A stretch of 7,684 nucleotides of DNA from SAR324 cluster bacterium (GTDB taxonomy: Bacteria; SAR324; NAC60-12). Positions 1 to 6,867 of this stretch are shown here, piece by piece. Position 1 is the first letter of the stretch, and each line of letters starts with the position of its first letter. The stretch lies in assembly GCA_028822475.1 (NCBI GenBank), contig JAPKDT010000096.1, positions 1 to 7,684 of the forward strand. Reading direction: 5' to 3'. Both the position numbers and the translations under genes were made by a program. The notes under the pieces were generated by a model, which ran no database searches, was not told where the DNA came from, and saw only the letters and a list, made by a program, of their open reading frames with translations.

Positions 1-499
1 GCTCTCCGGCATGAACAATGACTTTTTTCAGTGCCTCCGCGGTATTTCCAACCGCTGCCACTCCGCAACGTCCAGGAAGTTCTCCGAAAGATTTTAAGTC
101 CACACGTGCTTGCGTTTCTGAGGTTGATGGTGTTTTGTTGATAAAAGAAGCCAATTCCAGTTCCTGAATTTTAAACTTGTCCTCACGTTCAATTAAGCGT
201 TTTCCACTGTTGTAAAGGACGACGTGTAAAACCACAGAGTTGTAATCCGGATTTTTTTCGTGTTGATGTGCATACCATCCTGAAGAATCGACATTAATTT
301 ACACCGCACCAAAAAATTAATTCTTTTTAATTTGCAAATGTACTTCCTTGAAGTCCGGTCTAATTCTAGAATTGTGCCAGCCTTAAAGCACAATTTTCAC
401 AGACTGTCCTGAAACAGTCCGGAGATTCTTCTTTGAAAAATCCTGCTCAGCCCAGATTTGCTGAATCGCCATTTCCGGAATCGAGAGCTTGTTTAACAT
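1..499 (-). pseudogene. DUF2851-family protein, 5' part, interrupted by three in-frame TAA codons
   Basis: Read on the - strand from an ATG at 499-497, one frame runs to the window edge and resembles the N-terminal half of DUF2851 proteins, whose function is not established. Recognisable pieces in order are an IQQIWAEQ helix, NLRTVSGQSVKI, GWHN followed by RPDF (family GPDF), then SSGWYAH, NPDYNSVVLHVVLYN, QELELASF, PGRCG and, at the edge, VIVHAGE. The frame is broken by TAA at 385-383, 319-317 and 301-299, with no frameshift between them. The third stop falls where I recall a conserved Glu in the family's G(D/N)VE(I/L)H segment, and the next conserved His is Asn here. No usable in-frame start follows the stops, so a full product is unlikely. 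The gene is divergent from trpB, and its 3' part lies outside the window. Family assignment rests on remembered consensus. Sequencing error is possible, but three separate substitution errors would be needed. Confidence 0.75.
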
Positions 500-509
500 C
501 AACCGTTAA

Positions 510-538
510 TTGACAAGATGAGAAAAAATACGTAAAAT
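510..538 (+). promoter_or_regulatory. sigma-70 type promoter for the trpBA cluster
   Basis: A perfect -35 box TTGACA (510-515) is followed by a 17-base spacer and a -10 box TAAAAT (533-538), one mismatch from TATAAT. Transcription would start near 544-546, leaving a leader of about 44 bases before the trpB ATG. The leader contains no open frame with Trp codons and no obvious attenuator hairpin. This is the only strong promoter I could see in the window, so it may serve much of the downstream co-directional cluster. It lies immediately upstream of the divergent DUF2851 start. Confidence 0.75.
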
Positions 539-558
539 CTAAACTTAAATAATAAACC

Positions 559-587
559 ATAAAGTCCAAAGATACAATAAAGTCCAA
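559..587 (+). repeat. 11-base direct repeat in the trpB leader
   Basis: ATAAAGTCCAA occurs exactly at 559-569 and again at 577-587, offset by 18 bases; the second copy ends one base before the trpB start codon. It lies downstream of the predicted promoter, inside the presumed 5' leader. It could be a binding site for a regulator or an RNA element, but the spacer is AT-rich and chance duplication cannot be excluded. Confidence 0.4.
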
Positions 588-588
588 C

Positions 589-1830
589 ATGCCCACTCAA
601 GCAATTAATCCTGATGCCTCCGGTTATTACGGTGATTACGGAGGCATGTTCATTCCGGAAATATTACGTACTACTTTTGACGAGTTAATTGCCGCTTTTA
701 ACGAAGCCAAGGCCGACGCTGGATTTTGGCAAAGTTATGTGGACGTGATGCAGAATTATTCGTGCCGTCCAACACCGGTCACTCCGCTGGGAAATTTTGC
801 TGAGACATTGGGTGGCAAGTTTCAGGTTTTTTGCAAACGGGAAGATTTAAACCATACAGGAGCTCACAAAGCGAACAATTGTATGGGGCAGGGGTTGCTC
901 GTACAGCGGATGAATAAAAAACGAGTAATTGCAGAAACAGGAGCCGGACAGCACGGAGTGGCAACCGCAACCATGGCCGCCAGAATGGGACTTGAATGCA
1001 CGGTTTACATGGGCGCTGTTGATGTGGAACGTCAACGTCCGAATGTTTTTTGGATGGAACAACTTGGTGCGACTGTGATTTCAGTTACAGAAGGTACTGC
1101 CACGCTTAAGGATGCTATCAATGCCGCTATGCGTGACTGGTCGGAAAGTATGGAAACTACACATTATGTTTTAGGCACAACATGTGGTCCGCACCCTTTT
1201 CCGGAAATGGTAGCCTGGTTTCAGTCAATTATTGGTCAGGAATCACGTCAGCAAATGTTGAAAATAAACGGCAAATTACCCGACAAAATATATGCTTGTG
1301 TTGGAGGTGGTTCAAACGCCAGTGGAGTTTTTCTGCCGTTTCTGGAAGATAAAGAGGTGGAACTTGTCGGTGTTGAAGCCGGAGGTCACGGTCTTGATTC
1401 CGGACAACACGCCGCACGTTTTTCCGGAGGTACAGTAGGAGTAGCGCAGGGATACAAAACGTATTTTTTTCAGGACGACGAAGGTCAGATGATGCATACG
1501 CATTCGATTGCAGCGGGGCTGGACTACATAGGAGTCAGTCCAATTCTGAGTCACCTTCACGATCAAAAGCGGATCCGCTTTACCTCTGCCACGGATGATG
1601 CAGTTATTTCTGCCACCAAGCTGCTGATGCGTACAGAAGGCATAATTCCGGCTTTGGAGAGCGCCCACGCTTTTGCCGCTGTGGTTGAGGAAGCGCCGGA
1701 TATTCCTGATGGAACCCAGGTGTTGATCAACCTTTCCGGACGGGGTGACAAAGATATTTTCAATATTGCTGAAGCCATAGGTGATGAAAAATGGGATGAG
1801 TTTTTGAGAGCAAAAGCACTGAAGAAATGA
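589..1830 (+). CDS. trpB: tryptophan synthase beta subunit
   Basis: TrpB is the PLP-dependent half of the cytoplasmic alpha2beta2 tryptophan synthase; it condenses indole, channelled from TrpA, with L-serine to make tryptophan. At 413 residues it is slightly longer than the roughly 397 of the enterobacterial enzyme. Visible landmarks are LNHTGAHKANN with the PLP lysine at K94, AETGAGQHG with the catalytic glutamate at E116, the phosphate-binding loop GGGSNA at 239-244, D312 in AAGLDY (equivalent to Asp305 of Salmonella), EGIIPALESAHA near 350-361, and LSGRGDKD with S383 near the PLP ring nitrogen. All key residues are intact. It is the classical TrpB1 type that pairs with TrpA, and trpA follows 37 bases later. 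The ATG at 589 gives the usual N-terminus leading into the GYYGDYGGMFIPE segment. No Shine-Dalgarno sequence precedes it. The stop is TGA. Confidence 0.97.
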   Translation: MPTQAINPDASGYYGDYGGMFIPEILRTTFDELIAAFNEAKADAGFWQSYVDVMQNYSCRPTPVTPLGNFAETLGGKFQVFCKREDLNHTGAHKANNCMGQGLLVQRMNKKRVIAETGAGQHGVATATMAARMGLECTVYMGAVDVERQRPNVFWMEQLGATVISVTEGTATLKDAINAAMRDWSESMETTHYVLGTTCGPHPFPEMVAWFQSIIGQESRQQMLKINGKLPDKIYACVGGGSNASGVFLPFLEDKEVELVGVEAGGHGLDSGQHAARFSGGTVGVAQGYKTYFFQDDEGQMMHTHSIAAGLDYIGVSPILSHLHDQKRIRFTSATDDAVISATKLLMRTEGIIPALESAHAFAAVVEEAPDIPDGTQVLINLSGRGDKDIFNIAEAIGDEKWDEFLRAKALKK

Positions 1831-1867
1831 GCCCAACTCCGTTTCCAAATTTCAAAATTATAAATTA

Positions 1868-2677
1868 ATGAATCTTACAAAATATTTAAAAAACCGGCTA
1901 GATCCACTTTTTGGTGGAACTGAGTCTCCGGAAACTAAACGTAAAATTCTGCTGATGACCCATGTCGTGGTGGGTTATCCATCTTTGGAAGCGAATTGGA
2001 AAATGTTGGAGGCGATGGGTGAAGCGGATGTCGATTTGGTTGAGCTGCAAATGCCTTTCAGCGAACCAAGCGCAGACGGACCGCTTTTTGTTAAAGCGAA
2101 TCAAGAGGCTCTCCGAAACGGGATACGTTGGCAGGCATATTTTGATTTGATGAAGCGTGCCAGCGAGCGCTTTGATTTTCCGATGTTGATGATGGGTTAT
2201 TGTAATACTGCATTTTCCATGGGATTTGAAAATTACTGCGTAAACATCCGGAAAAATGGTGGTGAAGGTTTTATCATTCCGGATTTACCGCTGGAGGAAT
2301 ACGGTGATTTGTTTGAATACAGCAGGCAGCATGATCTTGATCCGATCATGCTCTGTACCCCAACCAACACAGAGGAGCGTCTCCGGAAAATATGCGGGCA
2401 TGGTAGCGGTTTTATTTACTGTGTTGCCAGAAAAGGGGTTACTGGTAAAAACACGGAACTGGACATAAGCGCGGAAAAAATTTTACAACAATGCCGGCTC
2501 TACACCGATTTGCCGCTGGCTTTGGGTTTTGGTTTGTCACATGCCGAAGATTTACGCCGGTTACATGGGAAAGCGGAAATTGCAATCGTCGGTTCTGCTT
2601 TGTTGAAAACCTGGGAAGCCGAAGGTGAAACCGGTTATCGTAAACATTTGCTGTCTTTGGCAGCTGCCAGGGAATAA
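1868..2677 (+). CDS. trpA: tryptophan synthase alpha subunit, divergent active-site loop
   Basis: TrpA is a TIM-barrel lyase that cleaves indole-3-glycerol phosphate to indole and glyceraldehyde-3-phosphate, passing indole to TrpB. The length of 269 residues is normal. The catalytic glutamate is E59 and the second acid is D70, within ELQMPFSEPSADGP; the usual form in well-studied enzymes is ELG(I/V)PFSDPLADGP, so three positions of this loop differ while the catalytic acids are kept. Other landmarks are IIPDLPLEE (136-144), CTPTNTEER (163-171), YCVARKGVTG with Y184, the phosphate-binding GFGLS at 220-224 and VGSALLK at 241-247. It lies directly after trpB and the two products should form one complex. 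No Shine-Dalgarno sequence is visible before the ATG. Other trp genes (trpE, G, D, C, F) are absent from the window, so the pathway genes are at least partly dispersed. Confidence 0.96.
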   Translation: MNLTKYLKNRLDPLFGGTESPETKRKILLMTHVVVGYPSLEANWKMLEAMGEADVDLVELQMPFSEPSADGPLFVKANQEALRNGIRWQAYFDLMKRASERFDFPMLMMGYCNTAFSMGFENYCVNIRKNGGEGFIIPDLPLEEYGDLFEYSRQHDLDPIMLCTPTNTEERLRKICGHGSGFIYCVARKGVTGKNTELDISAEKILQQCRLYTDLPLALGFGLSHAEDLRRLHGKAEIAIVGSALLKTWEAEGETGYRKHLLSLAAARE

Positions 2678-2686
2678 TTTAAAAAA

Positions 2687-3499
2687 ATGACTGTACATAT
2701 TAGTGAAACTGAGATTAAAGCCTATGCGGACGATGGAGTGGTTCTGCTTAAAAACCTGCTTTCCAAGGATGAAGTTGCGGATCTGAAAGCAGGTATCGAT
2801 AAAAATATTTCCAATCCGAGTTCACGCTCCAAGGTTGCCAGCGATGTAAAGGATCCGGGCTGGTTCCTTGAAGATTTTTGTACCTGGCAGGAAAATTCGG
2901 CTTACCAGAGGATTATCTTTGAAAGTCAGCTTTCGGAAGTGGCGGCAAAACTGATGTGTTCCGAAAAGGTACGTCTGTATCACGACCACATGCTGGTGAA
3001 AAAATCCGGAACTAGGCAAAGGACTCCATGGCATCAGGACCAACCGTATTACAATATTGAAGGAAGACAAAATGTCAGTTTTTGGATTCCGGTTGATCCA
3101 GTACCGCTTGAATGGACACTGGAATTTGCGGCTGGATCACATCTAGAAAACTGGTTCTTACCCCGGACTTTTCTCAAAAAAGAAGCAAAGTGGTTTCCTG
3201 AAGGCAGTCTCAAGGAACCGCCGGATATTGAAGCTGATCCGGACAAATATCGTGTTTTAAGCTGGGCTCTTGAACCTGGCGACGCTCTAGCCTTTCATAT
3301 GCTCACTTTGCATACCGGCGCTGGTACAGAGGAGCTGCGTCGTGTTTTTTCTGTACGTATGCTTGGCGATGATATTCGGCATGCCCCGCGCGCCTGGGAA
3401 ACTTCTCCAGAATTTCCGGGACTTTCGGTAGAATTGTCGGCGGGTGTGCCTATGAAGCACAAATTGTTTCCGCTTATCTGGCCGGCAAACTTGGCATAA
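2687..3499 (+). CDS. phytanoyl-CoA dioxygenase (PhyH) family Fe(II)/2-oxoglutarate oxygenase
   Basis: The 270-residue protein has the double-stranded beta-helix layout of the PhyH family, non-haem iron oxygenases that use 2-oxoglutarate and O2, usually to hydroxylate a substrate. The metal facial triad is visible as H116 and D118 in PWHQDQPYY and the distal H209 in LTLHTGAG; the arginines in RRVFSVRM (R219, R223) are candidates for binding 2-oxoglutarate. An N-terminal helical segment (ISETEIKAYADDGVVLLKNLLS) is typical of the family. No signal peptide is seen, so it should be cytoplasmic. The gene starts only 9 bases after trpA, which suggests co-transcription. An AGGGA lies at 2669-2673, about 13 bases before the ATG, rather far for a ribosome site. 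The substrate cannot be read from the sequence: the family acts on fatty acyl-CoAs, small metabolites, phosphonates and amino acid derivatives. A link to tryptophan or indole compounds is suggested only by position. Confidence 0.9.
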   Translation: MTVHISETEIKAYADDGVVLLKNLLSKDEVADLKAGIDKNISNPSSRSKVASDVKDPGWFLEDFCTWQENSAYQRIIFESQLSEVAAKLMCSEKVRLYHDHMLVKKSGTRQRTPWHQDQPYYNIEGRQNVSFWIPVDPVPLEWTLEFAAGSHLENWFLPRTFLKKEAKWFPEGSLKEPPDIEADPDKYRVLSWALEPGDALAFHMLTLHTGAGTEELRRVFSVRMLGDDIRHAPRAWETSPEFPGLSVELSAGVPMKHKLFPLIWPANLA

Positions 3500-3526
3500 T
3501 TATTTTTTACCTCTTCAGCAATACTC

Positions 3527-6304
3527 ATGTCTGTTCCTCAAGTAGAAACACCGATGATGCGTCAGTTCAATGCCATCAAACGGGAACATCCGGATAAACT
3601 TCTGTTTTACCGCATGGGCGATTTTTATGAAATGTTCGGTGATGATGCGATTGTAGGAGCAAAAGTTTTGCAAATTGCGTTGACTTCTCGTGATAAAAAA
3701 AAGTCATTACCGATGTGTGGTGTACCTTACCGTGCCTATGAACAATACTTAAACAAACTGACGGCTGCAGGTTACAAGGTGGCTATTTGTGAACAAATGG
3801 AAGATCCTGCCAAAGCACAGGGGCTGGTAGCGCGGGGTGTTGTCAGAGTTGTAACTCCCGGAACTACAGTTTCACCTCAATTGATTGATCCGGACCGCAA
3901 TCATTATTTACTGGCAATCAACGTGGTATTGCGTTCCCAAAGTTTGGGTATCGCCTTTGCGGATCTTTCTACAGGTGAGTTTGAAGTTGCAGAGTTTAAT
4001 TTGCATGAAACTCACCGGTTCTACGATTTCCTCGCACAACTGACCCCACAGGAAATTCTCCTCACACAAAGCCGTTCTGAAGCAGAATCCCTGTTTCTGG
4101 AGGAACTTGTGCAGCGTATGACACAGTTGCTCGACAAGGAAAACACCTCAGACGGAAGCTCAGTGGTTTCGCTGAAAAAAGTAACAGGTTTTCCGGACGG
4201 ACAGGTTTTCCCATCTACCGGACTTTTTAATTTTATTGACCCATATCATTTTGATAAGGAAGCAACTGAGAGGAGTTTAAAAAAACATTTTGAAACGCTG
4301 AATCTTTCCGGATTTGGGGTAGATGATTTGCCACATGGAATTTCGGCCGCGGGTGCGTTATTACGTTATTTGGAAGACACTCAAAAATGCGACTTGAGTC
4401 ATCTTACTGCTTTGCGGAGACATTCTTTTGAAAAAACTATGCTTTTGGATGAAGCAACAGTTGCGAATCTTGAACTGTTTGAAAGCCAGTCCGGAGTTAG
4501 AAAACACACTCTTTTTCATATACTTAATCACACTCAGACTCCAATGGGTGCAAGGCTTTTCAGGCAGTGGATGCGGCAACCGTTACTAGATATTGTGGCA
4601 ATTAATGAACGTTTTGACTGTATCGAAGAGTTCAGGGTTAATTTTATGCTCTGTGAAAAATTTCGTGAAAGTTTGAACGTGATCCAGGATCTACCACGTA
4701 TCTTGGGGCGCATCAATTTGCCAGTGACAGGGATAAATGACCTTTTGGCTCTACGTGAATCCTTGGAACCGGTACAGAAACTTCCACTCTATTTAGCGGA
4801 ATTACAATCGCCGTTGTTAAAAATAATTGCTGAAAAATTTGATCCGCTAACAGATTTGTTAGATCTGTTGCATCGACATTTGCTGGATGCACCTTCAGTT
4901 AAACTGAGGGAAGGTGGATTTATGGCAGCAGGAGTTTCAGCAGAATTAGATGAACTGCGTGACATTTCTAGAAATTCAAAACAATTTCTCAATGAAATGC
5001 TGTTGAATGAACGTGAGAAAACAGGAATAAGCTCCTTAAAGATAAGTTACAACAAAGTTTTTGGTTACTACCTTGAAGTCAGTAATGTTCATAAAACTTC
5101 AGTTCCGGATAATTACATCCGTAAACAGACTCTGGTAAATGCTGAGCGTTACATTACCGGCGAGCTCAAAGAATTTGAGGAAAAAATTCTCACTGCAGAA
5201 GAGCGAATAGGTGAGTTGGAGTATGAGATGTTTCAACAATTAAAAACCGAGATCAACACAAATACCAGACGTGTACAGCAAACCGCACAGGATATCGCTG
5301 TTGCGGATGCGTTGGCAGGACTGGCTTATGTTGCAGAACACTATCACTACGTGCGTCCAGTTCTTCATCCTCTGCAGGCACCAAGAAAATTGTTTTTGAA
5401 AGACTGTCGCCATCCTGTCATTGAACGAATTGATTTGGGTGAAGTTTTTGTGCCTAATGATTTAGATTTAGCAGAAACCAAATGCCGTATCATGTTGATC
5501 ACAGGACCTAACATGGCCGGAAAATCTACTTACATGCGACAAGTTGCCTTAAATGTGCTGATGGCGCAATGTGGAAGTTTTGTTCCGGCAGAGAGTGCGG
5601 AGTTGTCTGTGGTTGACAGAATTTTCACCCGTGTTGGAGCTTCGGATAATCTGACTCTTGGTCAAAGTACTTTTATGCTGGAAATGAATGAAGCAGCAGC
5701 AATTTTGAACAATGCGACTGACCGAAGTTTAATAATTCTGGATGAAATAGGGAGGGGGACCAGCACTTTTGACGGTATCAGCATTGCGTGGGCAATTGTT
5801 GAACATTTACAAAAATTGAACGCTCTCACGCTGTGTGCCACACATTATCATGAACTGACTGCTCTTGCGCAGGAATTGGATTCTGTTGAAAATTTCAGCG
5901 TACGTGTAGAAGAAGAGGGTGAACAAATTGTTTTTCTGCGTAAAATCGTTGCGGGAGAGGCTGATAAAAGCTATGGAGTTCAAGTTGCAAGGCTTGCTGG
6001 TCTGCCAAAAAGTGTGGTAAAACGCGCGCTTGATGTGATGGAACAATTGGAAGAGACGTCAATGGTCCACCATTTGCCTATACCTATAGATGAGACAGAA
6101 AAAAAACAGGAATTATCGACTGAAATAAGTGATAATTCGAGCGGCTTATGGAATGTTTCCACCGATGCAGATCCTCAATTGTCTTTGTTTCCGGAAGAAT
6201 CTCTCTATCTGGATGAGTTGCGCAAATTAAACTTGAATGAAATGACTCCGCTGCAGGCGTTAAATTATCTTCATGAATTTACAGTTAGACTACGACGGGA
6301 ATGA
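3527..6304 (+). CDS. mutS: DNA mismatch repair protein MutS
   Basis: MutS recognises base mismatches and small loops and, with ATP, forms a sliding clamp that recruits MutL. The protein is 925 residues, longer than the 853 of E. coli. Domain I carries the mismatch-reading motif in GDFYEMF (F33, E35). The connector, lever and clamp regions follow, with conserved EQMEDP and VVRVVTPGT segments in the first 120 residues. The C-terminal ATPase has Walker A GPNMAGKST at 660-668 (K666), a signature region GQSTFMLEM, Walker B LIILDEIGRGTSTFDG with D739-E740, and the H-loop ATHYHEL near 771-777. After a less conserved linker, QLSLF at 884-888 matches a beta-clamp-binding motif, as in other MutS proteins. 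All catalytic motifs are intact, so the gene looks functional. It starts 27 bases after the PhyH gene without a visible ribosome site. No mutL is present in the window. Confidence 0.98.
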   Translation: MSVPQVETPMMRQFNAIKREHPDKLLFYRMGDFYEMFGDDAIVGAKVLQIALTSRDKKKSLPMCGVPYRAYEQYLNKLTAAGYKVAICEQMEDPAKAQGLVARGVVRVVTPGTTVSPQLIDPDRNHYLLAINVVLRSQSLGIAFADLSTGEFEVAEFNLHETHRFYDFLAQLTPQEILLTQSRSEAESLFLEELVQRMTQLLDKENTSDGSSVVSLKKVTGFPDGQVFPSTGLFNFIDPYHFDKEATERSLKKHFETLNLSGFGVDDLPHGISAAGALLRYLEDTQKCDLSHLTALRRHSFEKTMLLDEATVANLELFESQSGVRKHTLFHILNHTQTPMGARLFRQWMRQPLLDIVAINERFDCIEEFRVNFMLCEKFRESLNVIQDLPRILGRINLPVTGINDLLALRESLEPVQKLPLYLAELQSPLLKIIAEKFDPLTDLLDLLHRHLLDAPSVKLREGGFMAAGVSAELDELRDISRNSKQFLNEMLLNEREKTGISSLKISYNKVFGYYLEVSNVHKTSVPDNYIRKQTLVNAERYITGELKEFEEKILTAEERIGELEYEMFQQLKTEINTNTRRVQQTAQDIAVADALAGLAYVAEHYHYVRPVLHPLQAPRKLFLKDCRHPVIERIDLGEVFVPNDLDLAETKCRIMLITGPNMAGKSTYMRQVALNVLMAQCGSFVPAESAELSVVDRIFTRVGASDNLTLGQSTFMLEMNEAAAILNNATDRSLIILDEIGRGTSTFDGISIAWAIVEHLQKLNALTLCATHYHELTALAQELDSVENFSVRVEEEGEQIVFLRKIVAGEADKSYGVQVARLAGLPKSVVKRALDVMEQLEETSMVHHLPIPIDETEKKQELSTEISDNSSGLWNVSTDADPQLSLFPEESLYLDELRKLNLNEMTPLQALNYLHEFTVRLRRE

Positions 6305-6350
6305 AAAACATCAGTCAGACAAACTTAAACAATATATTTGAATAGCAGAA

Positions 6351-6848
6351 ATGAGAATTGCAGTTTACCCTACAAGTGCAAATCCCCCAACTTTTGGTCA
6401 CGCAGATATATTGGTCCGAACGAGCAAACAGTTTGATCATGTTTATTGGTCAGCAGCCATGAATGTTGAAAAGCAATATATGTTTACCGAAGAAGTGCGC
6501 CTGCAGATGATGAATGAATATGTGACGCATTATAATTTAAAAAATGTCACTGTTGAAGCTTTTAGAGGCTCAACCATTCGCTACGTACAGCAACGTAAAG
6601 CGCAAGTAATTGTAAAAGGTTTACGAAGTTTGGAGGATTTTCAGGGTGAATTTCAGCAGGCAGTAGGCAACAAGGGTATTGACCAGGAAATTGAAACATT
6701 CTGCTTATTTGGCAAACCTGATCTTTTTGCTATCAGTTCGACTCTTGTTCGTGAATTAGCATTCATGGGAGAGTCAATCGAAGCTTATGTACTGCCTTCA
6801 GTAGCAGAAATAGTGACAAAAGTTATTCAAAGTAATCCTAAAACTTAA
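6351..6848 (+). CDS. coaD: phosphopantetheine adenylyltransferase, divergent
   Basis: CoaD transfers AMP from ATP to 4'-phosphopantetheine, giving dephospho-CoA in the penultimate step of coenzyme A synthesis. The 165-residue length fits the family (about 160). The nucleotidyltransferase (T/H)xGH signature is present as PTFGH with H17; K41 lies near the position of the substrate-binding lysine; KGLR at 89-92 matches the (R/K)GLR loop; and ISSTLVREL near 128-136 matches the family's ISSSLVKE. Several usually conserved positions differ: the family's PG(S/T)FDP reads PTSANP here, and DFEYE reads DFQGE. The core chemistry residues appear retained, so I infer activity, but the divergence is notable. 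It lies 46 bases after mutS and 19 bases before the ftsK-like gene, all co-directional. No Shine-Dalgarno sequence is visible. Confidence 0.87.
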   Translation: MRIAVYPTSANPPTFGHADILVRTSKQFDHVYWSAAMNVEKQYMFTEEVRLQMMNEYVTHYNLKNVTVEAFRGSTIRYVQQRKAQVIVKGLRSLEDFQGEFQQAVGNKGIDQEIETFCLFGKPDLFAISSTLVRELAFMGESIEAYVLPSVAEIVTKVIQSNPKT

Positions 6849-6867
6849 TATTGATAAACTAGCTTCA

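Noticed and set aside
299..385. TAA as a sense codon or programmed readthrough in the DUF2851 frame
   Set aside because: trpA, the oxygenase gene and coaD all end at TAA at family-appropriate lengths, so TAA acts as a normal stop in this genome; conserved residues near the stops are also changed, which fits decay better.
193..393. 66-residue ORF on the - strand as a small gene
   Set aside because: It overlaps the DUF2851 frame in another phase; the family similarity is in the other frame and this ORF resembles nothing known to me.
402..419. Hairpin GACTGT-CCTGAA-ACAGTC as a terminator or operator
   Set aside because: It lies within the conserved LRTVSGQS coding segment of the DUF2851 gene, has only six base pairs and no following T-run.
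545..588. Trp leader peptide and attenuator upstream of trpB
   Set aside because: The leader has no short open frame with tandem Trp codons and no alternative hairpins.
1312..1848. 178-residue ORF antisense to trpB
   Set aside because: It lies opposite well-conserved trpB codons, has no ribosome site or recognisable domain, and reads as a shadow of trpB codon use.
6305..6350. Promoter between mutS and coaD (TATATT at 6333-6338)
   Set aside because: The -10-like box is expected in AT-rich DNA and no -35 box is found at suitable spacing. The AAACTTAAACAATA similarity to 541-554 is low-complexity.
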